From NCBI GenBank assembly GCA_902478885.1, contig CABSMS010000050.1, forward strand, positions 1 through 15,967: a stretch of DNA of 15,967 nt, written 5' to 3'. The DNA is from an uncultured Collinsella sp. Its GTDB lineage: Bacteria > Actinomycetota > Coriobacteriia > Coriobacteriales > Coriobacteriaceae. A program made the translations under genes and the position numbers. Shown here one piece after another: positions 1-8,084 of this stretch; positions within the stretch are counted from its first letter, which is position 1, and the number at the start of each line of letters is the position of its first letter. Below the pieces are notes generated by a model. The model worked only from the letters and a program-made list of their open reading frames with translations, was not told the origin of the DNA and did no database searches.

Positions 1-30
1 CGTGGGCTCGGAGATGTGTATAAGAGACAG
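1..30 (+). other. Untrimmed Nextera (Tn5) sequencing adapter
   Basis: Bases 12-30 read AGATGTGTATAAGAGACAG, the 19-bp Tn5 mosaic end used in Illumina Nextera libraries. The 11 bases before it (CGTGGGCTCGG) match the end of the Nextera read-2 adapter. The junction with genomic sequence is at base 31. This is a library artefact at a contig end, not an in vivo transposon. It truncates the rsh gene, and any translation through it is spurious. Confidence 0.97.
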
Positions 31-1824
31 GGTGAGCTGTTCCTCGGGCTTGGGGTCCAAGATTTGCTCGACCTTATTGCCCACAGCGCGCGGGGCAACC
101 TTGCCGGCGCCGACGGCGGCAAACAGGTCCTCGAGCTGCTTGAAGTTAAACTGCTCCGCCACGGCGTTGAGTGCACGCGTCGAACGCGGCGTAGAAATGC
201 CATAGCCACGCTTACGCAGGTCCTTGGCCAGCATATCGCGACCGGCGGCAGCGTCGTCGTCCTTGGTCGCAGCGGCAAAATAGCGGCGGATCTTTGACTT
301 GGCGGAAGGTGTCTTAACGATCTTGAGCCAATCGCGCGACGGCTTGGAACTCTTGTTAGTCAGGATCTCGACACGGTCACCCGTCTTAATCTCGTGCGTG
401 AGCGGAGCCACCGCACCGTTGATTTTGGCGCCGACGCAGTGGTTTCCCACCTCGGTGTGAACGGCATAGGCAAAGTCGAGCGGCGTGGAGCCGGCACGAA
501 GCGCCATGACCTCGCCTTTGGGCGTGAAGACAAAGATCTCCTGATCGAACAGATCGACCTTCAGCGAGTGCAGGTATTCCTTGGCATCGGTGATCTCGTC
601 GGAAGCCGCCCAATCGAGCGAATGCTTGAGCCAGTTGATCTGGTCGTCCAAACGTTGAGCGTCATTGGTCTTGGAAGCAGACGATCCGCCCGACTTCTTA
701 TATAGCCAGTGGGCGGCAATGCCGTACTCGGCCTGCTCATGCATCTCGTAGGTTCGAATCTGAATCTCGAGCGGACGAGCCGTAGGGCCGATGACCGTCG
801 TGTGGAGCGACTGGTAGTTATTGACCTTGGGCATGGCGATATAGTCTTTAAAGCGACCGGGCATGGGGTGCCACAGCGTATGCACCGCGCCGAGCGTGGA
901 GTAGCAATCGCGCACCGAATGCGTGATGACGCGCAGTGCCACCAGGTCGTAGATCTCGGAGAATTCCTTGCCCTTGCGCTTCATCTTTTGGTAGATGGAC
1001 CAATAGTGCTTGGAACGGCCGTTGATCTGGAAGTCCTCCAGGCCAATGCGGTTGAGTTCGTCGGTGAGTGTCTTGATGGTCTCGGCAAGGTAGCGCTCGC
1101 GGACCTCGCGCGACTCAGCCACCATGCGCGCGATGCGCTGGTAGGCATCGGGCTCCAGGTAGAAGAAGGACAGGTCCTCGAGCTCCCACTTAATAGAGCT
1201 CATGCCCAGGCGGTCAGCCAAGGGCGCGTACACGTCCATGGTCTCGCGAGCCTTAAACAGGCGACGATCCTCGCGCAGGGCTGCCAGCGTTCGCATGTTG
1301 TGCAGACGGTCGGCAAGTTTAACGATGATGACGCGAATGTCCTTGGACATGGCGAGGAACATCTTGCGCAGCGTGAGCGCCTGCTTCTCGTCCATGCTGT
1401 CGACTTCGATGTTGGTGAGCTTGGTCACGCCATCGACGAGCTCGGCCACCGTATCGCCAAACAGGCCGGACACATCGGCAAGCGAGGTCTCGGTATCCTC
1501 GACGGTATCGTGCAGCAGCGCGGCGCACACCACATCGCAGTCCATCTTGAGATCGGCCAAAATGATGGCCACCTCGACGGGATGGTTAATGTACATCTCG
1601 CCCGAGCGGCGCTTTTGGTTGCAGTGCTTCTCGGCGGCAAAGCAATAGGCCTGCTCCACCTTAGAGAAGTCCTCCTCATTCATATATTTGAGGCACAGGC
1701 GCTCCAGCTTGTCGTAGCTGTCCGCCATAATCTCGGGCGGCAGCTCATCGGCATGCTTATAGTGCTCCATCTCCGAAAACGGCTGGAGGGTGGAATCATG
1801 GGCGGTACGGGCTGCGGCATCCAT
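31..1824 (-). CDS. Bifunctional (p)ppGpp synthetase/hydrolase, RelA/SpoT family (3' truncated)
   Basis: Rsh protein that makes and hydrolyses the cytosolic alarmone (p)ppGpp. The frame is open for 598 codons from ATG 1824 to base 31, then runs into adapter, so the C-terminal helical and ACT domains (family length roughly 720-800 aa) are missing. Visible in order: an HD hydrolase domain with HDTVED at residues 105-110 and KLADRLHNMRTL at 169-180; a synthetase domain with GRSKHYWSIYQKM from 269, RFKDY at 324-328 and NNYQSLHTT from 335; and a TGS domain at about 429-488. RFKD rather than the EFDD of monofunctional RelA, with an intact HD motif, points to a bifunctional enzyme. The start follows a strong GGGGAAGGGGA ribosome binding site that abuts the recJ stop (15-nt gap), so the two genes are almost certainly cotranscribed. 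Either relA or rel would be a suitable symbol. Confidence 0.95.
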
Positions 1825-1839
1825 CGAGGTCCCCTTCCC

Positions 1840-4800
1840 CTAGGCCCGCGGTACGATCGGGCGGTTAACTTTGGCTAGCATATCAGAAGCGCACGAATCG
1901 AGTGCCCAGCTCCGGAAAGCCGAGAACTCCATGCGCGAGCGCAAGCCCTCCAAATAGCGAATTGACCTGCTCAATTGCACACGGCCGGGGTTTTCGGCCA
2001 TCGCGATGCGACGGGTGTCGTCAAACCCCGAAACGCGACAGAAACCAAGCTCTTCGAAGATTCCCAGGCCGCTTTCCACCGAGCGCTCGTCGACCGGCGT
2101 GCGGGCATCGATGGCAAGGCACATCTGCGCGATGTCGATATCGCTCGCGCTAAACGAGTCGTCTCCGGTCTTGCCGCGGTTGGAGCGCCACATAGTCTGC
2201 AGCGCTCGATAGAGCGTGACGAGTTCATCGCGCTCGGGCGCGTAGCAGTCGAGCAGGCGCTCGTTAATGCGAGCGTCACGCGACGAATAGAGCAAGTGAA
2301 TCACGGCAGGTTGGCCGTCGCGACCGGCGCGTCCGCTCATCTGGTTAAATTCAATGCTGCCAAACGGCATGTGGTAGAGCACGACATGGCGAATATCGGG
2401 CAGGTTGACGCCCTCACCAAAGGCAGAGGTCGAAACGATGCAGCTGAGGCTTCCGTCACGAAACGCTTCCTCAACACGGCGACGATCGGAGCGCGCAAGC
2501 CCCGCGTTATAGAACGCGATGCGGGTCGCGCAATCGGGCACCCGCTTGCGCAGCGTCTTGGCAAGCGCCACGGACTGATCACGCGAGTTGACGTAGATGA
2601 CGGTCTTCTCCCCCGTAGCCACGATTGACACCAGGCGGTTCTCGCGGCTCGCAAGATCTCGGTCATCCTCGAGCTGCAAGTTCTCGCGCACCGTCTCGTC
2701 GACCACCGTACGGGTAATCGGTAGAACACGGGCAAGCTCGGCCACGACCGGAGCCGTCGCGGTGGCCGTCGCGGCCATAACGACCGGGTCGCCCAGGGCT
2801 TTGAGGATATCGGGCATGTCGAGATAGGCGCTGCGGTCGCCGCCCTTGGCAAGGCCAGCGTGGTGCGCCTCATCGATAACGACAAAACCGATGCGCCCCG
2901 AACGCGCAAAGCGGTCGCGGTGAATGGACAGGAACTCGGGCGTCGTAAGCACGATGCCGGTACGGCCCGAAGCCAAGCCGGCAAACACGTCATCGCGCGC
3001 CGCCTCCACGGTCTCGCCGGTCAGCACGCCAACGCCAATGCCAAGCGATGCCATCGTCGACGAGAGGTGATAGGCCTGGTCGGCAACAAGCGCACGCAGC
3101 GGATAGACAAAGATGCTCGCACGTCCGCGAAGCACCGCCTCACGCGCGGCATGTACATGGAAGATGAGCGACTTGCCGCGCCCCGTTCCCATAACGGCCA
3201 GAACACTTTGGTGATCGGCCAGGGCATCGAGCGCCTCGACCTGCGCGCGGTGCGGCTGGTTCGAGCCGATAAAGCTATGAATAAGCGAGCGCGTGAGCTC
3301 GGTATAGGAAAGCTGGGCGAGCGTCTCGCGCTTGCGCGACTCCAGGCGCAGGCCAGAATCCGCCGGCTGCACGCCACGACGAAGCTCGCATGCCGGATCG
3401 TCGACGCCGGGCAGCGTGGTATCGCGGACCAGAACATCCTTGATCATGAGCTTGGGCTTCACACGCCCCTGCCAATGCTCGGCAACGGCCTCAAACACCA
3501 AGTCGACAGCGCTATCGCAGTTGATGAGCTTATCGATTTGCGGCACGCGGAACATAATGGCCGGCACGCTCGCGGCGCCATCGGTCGCCACAAAGCGCAT
3601 GTGCTCGCCGGTCTTACCCACCACGGCGCGATCGCACATCGTCACGCCCTCGGCAGCCAGCAGCGGCACCTTATTACCCTGGCCAAACGGCTCAAGGCGG
3701 GAAATCTGCTCTATAGTCTCGATATTCAGCTCGGAAAGGTCGACCGTGGCGGCAACCTCGTCGATGTCTTCAAAGTCCTCAGCGGGAATCTCCGATAGCA
3801 CGGCGGAAAGGCGACGACGGAATTCATCGAGCTTGGATGCCTCGATGGTCACACCCACCGCACCGGCATGTCCGCCGCGACGAATCAGCAGGTCGGAACA
3901 GTGCTCGACGGCGTCAAACAGGTTAACTTTGCCCACCGAGCGACCAGAGCCGCGCGCGATACCGTCCTCGATCGAGAACAGCAGCGCCGGCACGTGATAG
4001 CGGTTGGTCAGACGGCTTGCCACGATGCCCTTGACGCCCTCGTGCCAGCCTTCGCCGCCCACAACGATCGCGCGCCCGCCGTCATAGGTCTCCTCGACCT
4101 TTGCCATGGCATCGCGCGTGAGCTCCGCCTCGATCTCACGGCGCTGGCGGTTGATTTCCTCGAGCTCAGCCGCCAGCGCGCTTGCTTCGATGGGATTGCG
4201 GGCAAGCAGCAGGTCGAGCGCCAGCTTGGGATCGGCCATGCGGCCGGCAGCGTTTAAGCGGGGAATGAGCGAGAATGACAGGCCATCCGCCGTAATGCTC
4301 GAAAGGTCCGCCTTGGCAAGCGCGGCAAGCGCGATATAGCCGGGGCGAGCGGTTACGCGCATCTGCTGGATGCCCTCGGCAACCAGCGCGCGGTTCTCGG
4401 GCGTGAGCGGCATCATGTCGGACACGGTGCCCAGCGCCGCGACCTCGATTAGCGAACGCCAATACGACGGCTTGCCCAGGCGCTCACCCAGGACTTGCAC
4501 CAGCTTGAGCGCCACACCAGCACCGGCAAGCTCGCGCGAGGGGCCCTCGTCCTCGAGCTTGGGGTCGGTCAGGGGCACACCCTGCGGCACCTGGTCGGAG
4601 GGCTCGTGATGGTCCGTGACCACCAAATCGATCCCCAGGTCCTCCAAATAGGAAACCTCTTCCTTGGCGGCAATGCCGTTATCGACGGTCACGATCAGCT
4701 GGGGGCGAGCGAGCTCGTTAACGCGGTCGAGTGCCGCGCGCGAAAGACCGTAGCCCTCATCAAAGCGATGCGGAATAAACGGCGTGACATCGGCGCCAAA

Positions 4801-5127
4801 CGTGCGCAGCGCCTCGGTCAACAGGCAGGTCGACGTAATACCGTCAACGTCAAAATCGCCAAAGACTGCAATGTGCTCGTGGTTGCGAATAGCACGCTCG
4901 ACGCGGTCGGCAACGACCGACATGCCCGGGATAATGAGTGGATCGGCCCAGTCGCGATCGAGCGAAGGCGTCAAAAACAATTGGCCCTCTTTGATGGAGC
5001 CAATGCCGTGCGCGACCATAATGCGCGCCACCAGCCCGGGAATGCCCAGACCAGCCGAAAGCTCCTTTTCGAGCTCGGGGTTTTGCTGAGCGACCGCCCA
5101 GCGATGCGTCGTCTTAAGCGATGACAT
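1840..5127 (-). CDS. recJ: RecJ single-strand exonuclease fused to a RecQ-like DExH helicase
   Basis: 5'-3' ssDNA exonuclease of recombination and repair, 1095 aa, against about 560-800 aa for ordinary RecJ. The N-terminal half has every RecJ signature: FGDFDVDG (89-96), VTVDNG (146-151), TDHH (171-174), ALGTVSDMMP (231-240), RLNAAGRM (290-297), GWHEGVKGIVAS (360-371) and GGHAGAVG (418-425), then an OB-fold-like stretch (about 460-565). A linker leads into a helicase core: Walker A MGTGRGKS (646-653), DEAH (752-755), a TATAT segment (about 787-791), and motif VI QMSGRAGRDG (929-938). The RecQ four-cysteine zinc module and HRDC domain are not visible; residues about 990-1095 may be winged-helix. 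One uninterrupted frame. ATG 5127 follows a GGGGGTGGG site; a GTG 45 bases upstream (5172) has no such site. Rsh follows 15 nt downstream. The RecJ call is certain; the helicase partner and its activity are inferred from motifs. Confidence 0.93.
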   Translation of the reverse strand: MSSLKTTHRWAVAQQNPELEKELSAGLGIPGLVARIMVAHGIGSIKEGQLFLTPSLDRDWADPLIIPGMSVVADRVERAIRNHEHIAVFGDFDVDGITSTCLLTEALRTFGADVTPFIPHRFDEGYGLSRAALDRVNELARPQLIVTVDNGIAAKEEVSYLEDLGIDLVVTDHHEPSDQVPQGVPLTDPKLEDEGPSRELAGAGVALKLVQVLGERLGKPSYWRSLIEVAALGTVSDMMPLTPENRALVAEGIQQMRVTARPGYIALAALAKADLSSITADGLSFSLIPRLNAAGRMADPKLALDLLLARNPIEASALAAELEEINRQRREIEAELTRDAMAKVEETYDGGRAIVVGGEGWHEGVKGIVASRLTNRYHVPALLFSIEDGIARGSGRSVGKVNLFDAVEHCSDLLIRRGGHAGAVGVTIEASKLDEFRRRLSAVLSEIPAEDFEDIDEVAATVDLSELNIETIEQISRLEPFGQGNKVPLLAAEGVTMCDRAVVGKTGEHMRFVATDGAASVPAIMFRVPQIDKLINCDSAVDLVFEAVAEHWQGRVKPKLMIKDVLVRDTTLPGVDDPACELRRGVQPADSGLRLESRKRETLAQLSYTELTRSLIHSFIGSNQPHRAQVEALDALADHQSVLAVMGTGRGKSLIFHVHAAREAVLRGRASIFVYPLRALVADQAYHLSSTMASLGIGVGVLTGETVEAARDDVFAGLASGRTGIVLTTPEFLSIHRDRFARSGRIGFVVIDEAHHAGLAKGGDRSAYLDMPDILKALGDPVVMAATATATAPVVAELARVLPITRTVVDETVRENLQLEDDRDLASRENRLVSIVATGEKTVIYVNSRDQSVALAKTLRKRVPDCATRIAFYNAGLARSDRRRVEEAFRDGSLSCIVSTSAFGEGVNLPDIRHVVLYHMPFGSIEFNQMSGRAGRDGQPAVIHLLYSSRDARINERLLDCYAPERDELVTLYRALQTMWRSNRGKTGDDSFSASDIDIAQMCLAIDARTPVDERSVESGLGIFEELGFCRVSGFDDTRRIAMAENPGRVQLSRSIRYLEGLRSRMEFSAFRSWALDSCASDMLAKVNRPIVPRA

Positions 5128-5179
5128 AGGCGCCCACCCCCGATAGGGGCAGGTCGCCGCGATACCTCTCACGGTTCAT
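5114..5179 (-). CDS. Possible 21-codon upstream ORF overlapping the recJ start
   Basis: An ATG at 5179 lies 9 nt after AGAGGA, a reasonable ribosome binding site, and opens 21 codons (MNRERYRGDLPLSGVGAYVIA). The frame differs from recJ. It stops with TAA at 5114, 13 nt inside recJ, so translation of it would deliver ribosomes to the recJ start. The peptide resembles nothing I recognise. Overlap by chance is quite possible in GC-rich DNA. Listed as a candidate leader ORF only. Confidence 0.22.
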   Translation of the reverse strand: MNRERYRGDLPLSGVGAYVIA

Positions 5180-5235
5180 AGCGATGAGTCCTCTGTGTAT
5201 GCCCGCTTCGGCAGGCAGATCTGTTGAACGGATTT

Positions 5236-5241
5236 ATTATA
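5236..5241 (-). promoter_or_regulatory. Candidate -10 box for the recJ-rsh unit
   Basis: The minus strand reads TATAAT here, a perfect sigma-A -10 hexamer in an otherwise GC-rich stretch. It lies about 57 bases upstream of the small ORF start and 109 upstream of the recJ ATG. The best -35 is weak (GATTTG at 5258-5263 with a 16-base spacer). The rest of 5180-5401 separates divergent genes; I see no convincing plus-strand promoter for the transporter in it. Confidence 0.45.
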
Positions 5242-5401
5242 CCGTGCGGCGCGGACGCAAATCGCCGCAGCACGCCGCGGTTTCGGTAAACGATGCCGGT
5301 AATAGCCTCGAAATAATCGAGCGTTTCAGCCGCACGGACGCATACGAGCGTCTAGCATATCCATACAAACGAGTTCGCGGATAAAGGGAGTCACGGGACA
5401 T

Positions 5402-6400
5402 ATGAAGCAATGGACTGGACTGGGAAAGTTCCTCGCGGGGCATATGCAGGTCATCGTTCCGATTTGCGTGGCGCTCGGCGTGCTCTTTCCCCAGCAGATT
5501 GGCGTGCTCAAGCCCATTGTTCCCGCCCTCTTCGCCTTTATGACGTTTCAGGGTGCGCTCAGCAACACCTTCCACCAGGTAGCCGAGGTGTTCCGCCGTC
5601 CCCTGCACCTGATTTTGGCACTGCTCGTCTCGGCGGCGCTTATTCCCATCGTGGCCTATGCCATGGGATCGTTATTCTTTGGCTCCAATCCCAACCTTGT
5701 CTGCGGCATCGTGCTCGAGTACAGCGTACCCGTGGCGGTCACTGCCTTTATGTGGATTAGCATGTTCGGCGGCAACGGCCCGCTCGCGCTCACCATCATC
5801 CTGACGTCCTCGGTTATCTCCCCTGTGACGATTCCGCTCACGCTCAAGCTCCTGCTGGGCGCCACCGTCTCGATCGATGTGCCGAGCATGATGCAAGACA
5901 TGGCCTTTATGATCGCCATCCCCGCCGTACTCGGCATCGTGATCAACGAGCTCACGCGCGGATGGGGGCACGAAAAACTCTCCCCCGTGCTCTCGCCCGC
6001 CTGCAAATTCATGATGATGGGCGTTATCGCCTCCAACTCCACCGCCATGAGCGAGTACGTGCTGCACATGAACGCGGTGCGCTTGGAAGTCGCCCTCTTT
6101 ATTTTGGTCTTCGCCATCAGTGGCTTTGTCGTCGGTTTTCTGGTCGCCCATACGCTGCATCTGCCATATAGCGAGACGACCACCATGTGCTTTACCTGCG
6201 GCATGCGTAACATCTCTTCGGGCGCCGTCATCGCCACGCAGTACTTTCCGGGCGAAGTCGTGTTTCCCGTCATGTGCGGAACGCTGTTTCAGCAGGTACT
6301 CGCCTCGCTTATCGGGCATCTCTTTGAGCGTCTGACCGGCGAGGAGCGCGCCGCCCAGCGCAAGCGCGTCGAAGCCGGCCGCGACGCCATGGCACGCTAG
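5402..6400 (+). CDS. BASS/BART superfamily transporter (bile acid:sodium symporter-like)
   Basis: Integral membrane protein of 332 aa, the usual length for the bile acid:sodium symporter / arsenite permease-like superfamily. It is hydrophobic throughout, with about nine or ten membrane segments (the first near residues 15-30, the last near 286-306) and a short basic cytoplasmic tail. The diagnostic feature is the stretch around GMRNISSGAVIATQYFP (267-283), corresponding to the conserved G-x-R/Q-N segment of the substrate and ion crossover region. Other family-like parts are an early LFPQQIG (28-34) and EYSVPVAVTAF (106-116). The ATG follows AAGGGAG at about 11 nt. It stands alone between divergent recJ and the convergent DUF4931 gene, so context gives no substrate. 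Bacterial members move pantoate, keto acids or bile acids; the substrate here is unknown. Confidence 0.8.
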   Translation: MKQWTGLGKFLAGHMQVIVPICVALGVLFPQQIGVLKPIVPALFAFMTFQGALSNTFHQVAEVFRRPLHLILALLVSAALIPIVAYAMGSLFFGSNPNLVCGIVLEYSVPVAVTAFMWISMFGGNGPLALTIILTSSVISPVTIPLTLKLLLGATVSIDVPSMMQDMAFMIAIPAVLGIVINELTRGWGHEKLSPVLSPACKFMMMGVIASNSTAMSEYVLHMNAVRLEVALFILVFAISGFVVGFLVAHTLHLPYSETTTMCFTCGMRNISSGAVIATQYFPGEVVFPVMCGTLFQQVLASLIGHLFERLTGEERAAQRKRVEAGRDAMAR

Positions 6401-6430
6401 ACTGTCCGCATTACGCGGGTGTTAGTCTTG

Positions 6431-7228
6431 CTATACGAGCGTTTCCAGATGCGCACGCAGGCGCTCAGCATCGATATCGAGCGTTGTCTCAGCATTGACC
6501 TGGGCCAAACGATAGCCGACAAAGTAGGGCGAAACCACCCAACGTGGCAGCGCCTTGGCAATGGTCCGACCGCCCAGGTGATAGAAGAACAGGTTGTACG
6601 ACTCTGCGCGACCACCGTGGTGCTCGTTCAGGATATAGCGCAGAGCTACCTGGATCGCATCGGCGAAGAGATCCGCCTCGGCTTGGTCTCTCGTGTCATC
6701 GCTGGCAGCGATTCCCTGCGGGGCTGAAACGTTGATCTCAAAGAACCCCATGATCGGTTCGGTTGAGATGTCGACCGAGATTCTCCCCTGTTGCCAGACA
6801 CTGATGCCTTCAAAGTTGGCTGAGGCCAGCGCCGCATAGCCGTCCTCCTGTTCCAAGCCCACAATCTGCATGTGTGGATGGACGAGGCTGCCGCCCGAAA
6901 GCGGGCCTTTGTTCTTGTACATGAGCACACTGCAGTACTGTTGGGAATCGATCATCTGCTGCCAACAGCCCAGGGCAAACCGCATCACATGATGCAGCTC
7001 ATCCGGTTCATAGGTCACCAGGTCGGCGTCGTGATTGGCAGACTCGATCAATACGGTCTGACGTGTGGCCCGCAATGTCTTGAACTTATTCTCGAGCCAG
7101 ATGCAGTCACCATCGCGCTGGATGATGTTGGCAAGCCCCTCCGTGTCGCAAAAGGGGCACGCGGTGCCAGGGCGACGATTATCGTCGGGCTTACCGCTCG
7201 CCTGCTGGACATCGAATACAAGTGCCAC
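6431..7228 (-). CDS. DUF4931 family protein, GalT-like HIT-superfamily nucleotidyltransferase fold
   Basis: A 265-aa protein matching my recollection of DUF4931, seen in lactobacilli and streptococci, which resembles galactose-1-phosphate uridylyltransferase. A CPFC pair at residues 24-27 looks like a zinc site. GPLSGGSLVHPHMQI (108-122) carries the HPH of the HIT superfamily at 117-119; in GalT the second histidine of that motif takes the nucleotide covalently. A conserved-looking YNLFFYHLGG and RWVVSPYFVGY follow near the C-terminus. The start is GTG 7228, 7 nt after GGAGGT inside the end of cutC, whose stop (7232-7234) lies 3 bases upstream, so it is translationally coupled to cutC. It converges on the transporter; the 30 bases between them hold no convincing terminator. 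The physiological substrate is unknown and I infer none. Confidence 0.82.
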   Translation of the reverse strand: MALVFDVQQASGKPDDNRRPGTACPFCDTEGLANIIQRDGDCIWLENKFKTLRATRQTVLIESANHDADLVTYEPDELHHVMRFALGCWQQMIDSQQYCSVLMYKNKGPLSGGSLVHPHMQIVGLEQEDGYAALASANFEGISVWQQGRISVDISTEPIMGFFEINVSAPQGIAASDDTRDQAEADLFADAIQVALRYILNEHHGGRAESYNLFFYHLGGRTIAKALPRWVVSPYFVGYRLAQVNAETTLDIDAERLRAHLETLV

Positions 7229-7231
7229 GGG

Positions 7232-7909
7232 CTACACCTCCAGCGGCACAATCTTGGTGCCATGGAGCTCGGAGACGCCCAGTGCCGCCGCCACGGTATC
7301 GCGGTTGACCGTGGAAATGCCGCCGCCGGGAAGGATGGTCAAGCGGTCGCCCGCATACTCGATCAAGCGGGCCAGGTTTTCGAAGTTGTCCTCGATCGGC
7401 GCACCGGCAGCGCCACCATGCGTCAGGATGCGTGTGATGCCGCAGTCGGCGAGTATGTCAATCGCGTCGAGCTGAGCCTCGGGCGAGAGCTGATCAAACG
7501 CCATGTGGAAGGTGATGTCGATGGGTTCACGCTTGCATTCCTCGGTCGCGCAGCCCGCGGCCATCACGAGGGCGCCCAACGTAAGCTCGTCGAGTGCCCA
7601 TCCGCCAGCGCAGGGCTTGCAGCAGCCAAAGGCCAAGCCGTCAACGCCGGCGCTCACGGCAAGGCCCAGGTCCATCTCCATCATACGCAACTCGTCCTGG
7701 TTGTAGTGAAAGTCGCCGCCACGCGGGCGAATCATGCACATCACCCGTGCATCGTGCTCGTGGGCATAGTTGGTCGTAGCACTGATAACGCCGGCCGAAG
7801 GCGTGGTGCCACCAACGGCAAGGTTGTCGCACAGCTCGATACGCCTTGCACCGGCATCGATAGCCGCCGGCACCCGCTCAAAGTTCTCGGCACAAAACTC
7901 GTACAGCAT
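7232..7909 (-). CDS. cutC: CutC family protein (copper homeostasis protein CutC)
   Basis: A 225-aa TIM-barrel protein with classic CutC motifs: RRIELCDNLAVGGTTPSAG (22-40), MIRPRGGDFHYNQDEL (59-74), ILTHGGA (161-167) and a C-terminal LPGGGI (193-198). The family was named for copper tolerance in E. coli, but its biochemical role is unsettled. ATG 7909 is chosen because it starts the conserved MLYEFCAEN and has GGGGGTC 7 nt upstream. The frame stays open to 8122, but that extension runs through the inverted repeat and terminator and ends in livF, so it is not coding. The mid-region is cysteine-rich (C96, C97, C100, C120, C125), where I would expect a simpler GDG-type turn. First gene of a two-gene unit with the DUF4931 gene. 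Confidence 0.9.
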   Translation of the reverse strand: MLYEFCAENFERVPAAIDAGARRIELCDNLAVGGTTPSAGVISATTNYAHEHDARVMCMIRPRGGDFHYNQDELRMMEMDLGLAVSAGVDGLAFGCCKPCAGGWALDELTLGALVMAAGCATEECKREPIDITFHMAFDQLSPEAQLDAIDILADCGITRILTHGGAAGAPIEDNFENLARLIEYAGDRLTILPGGGISTVNRDTVAAALGVSELHGTKIVPLEV

Positions 7910-7967
7910 AGATAGACCCCCAAAGACAGCAGATGTTTTCCGACGGGCATTGTCACACATCCCCATG

Positions 7968-8036
7968 AAGTTGCGGTGGAATAGGGACTCTTTTGGCCTC
8001 TGGAGCCCGTATTCAGTCCCTATTTCACCGCAACTT
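7968..8036. repeat. Long imperfect inverted repeat (22-bp arms, 25-base loop)
   Basis: Left arm 7968-7989 and right arm 8015-8036 are reverse complements at 21 of 22 positions; the exception pairs as G-U in plus-strand RNA. The arms begin AAGTTGCGGTG and carry the core TAGGGACT next to the loop (7990-8014). It lies just downstream of the liv terminator and upstream of cutC. There is no U-run after the right arm and no ORF inside, so it looks like a REP- or MITE-like element rather than a terminator. A related AGGGAC/GTCCCT core recurs at 11665-11686. Confidence 0.8.
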
Positions 8037-8037
8037 A

Positions 8038-8074
8038 AAAAGGGGCGCTGACTGAGATAGTCAGCGCCCCTTTT
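8038..8074 (-). terminator. Rho-independent terminator of the liv operon
   Basis: A perfect 16-bp stem (8038-8053 with 8059-8074) and 5-base loop. The core GGGGCGCTGACT is flanked by A-runs on the left and T-runs on the right. Read on the minus strand it ends in five Ts, 11 bases past the livF stop. It is symmetrical enough to work in either direction. Confidence 0.92.
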
Positions 8075-8084
8075 GTTAGGTGGG

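Noticed and set aside
12..30. Tn5 mosaic end as a biological mobile element
   Set aside because: It is followed immediately by Rsh coding sequence and preceded by Nextera primer sequence, so it is a library artefact.
709..1878. 389-codon open frame on the plus strand
   Set aside because: Antisense to rsh, which translates cleanly with HD, synthetase and TGS motifs.
5128..5172. GTG start adding 15 residues to RecJ
   Set aside because: No ribosome binding site before it and no family resemblance in the added residues; ATG 5127 has a G-rich site at the right distance.
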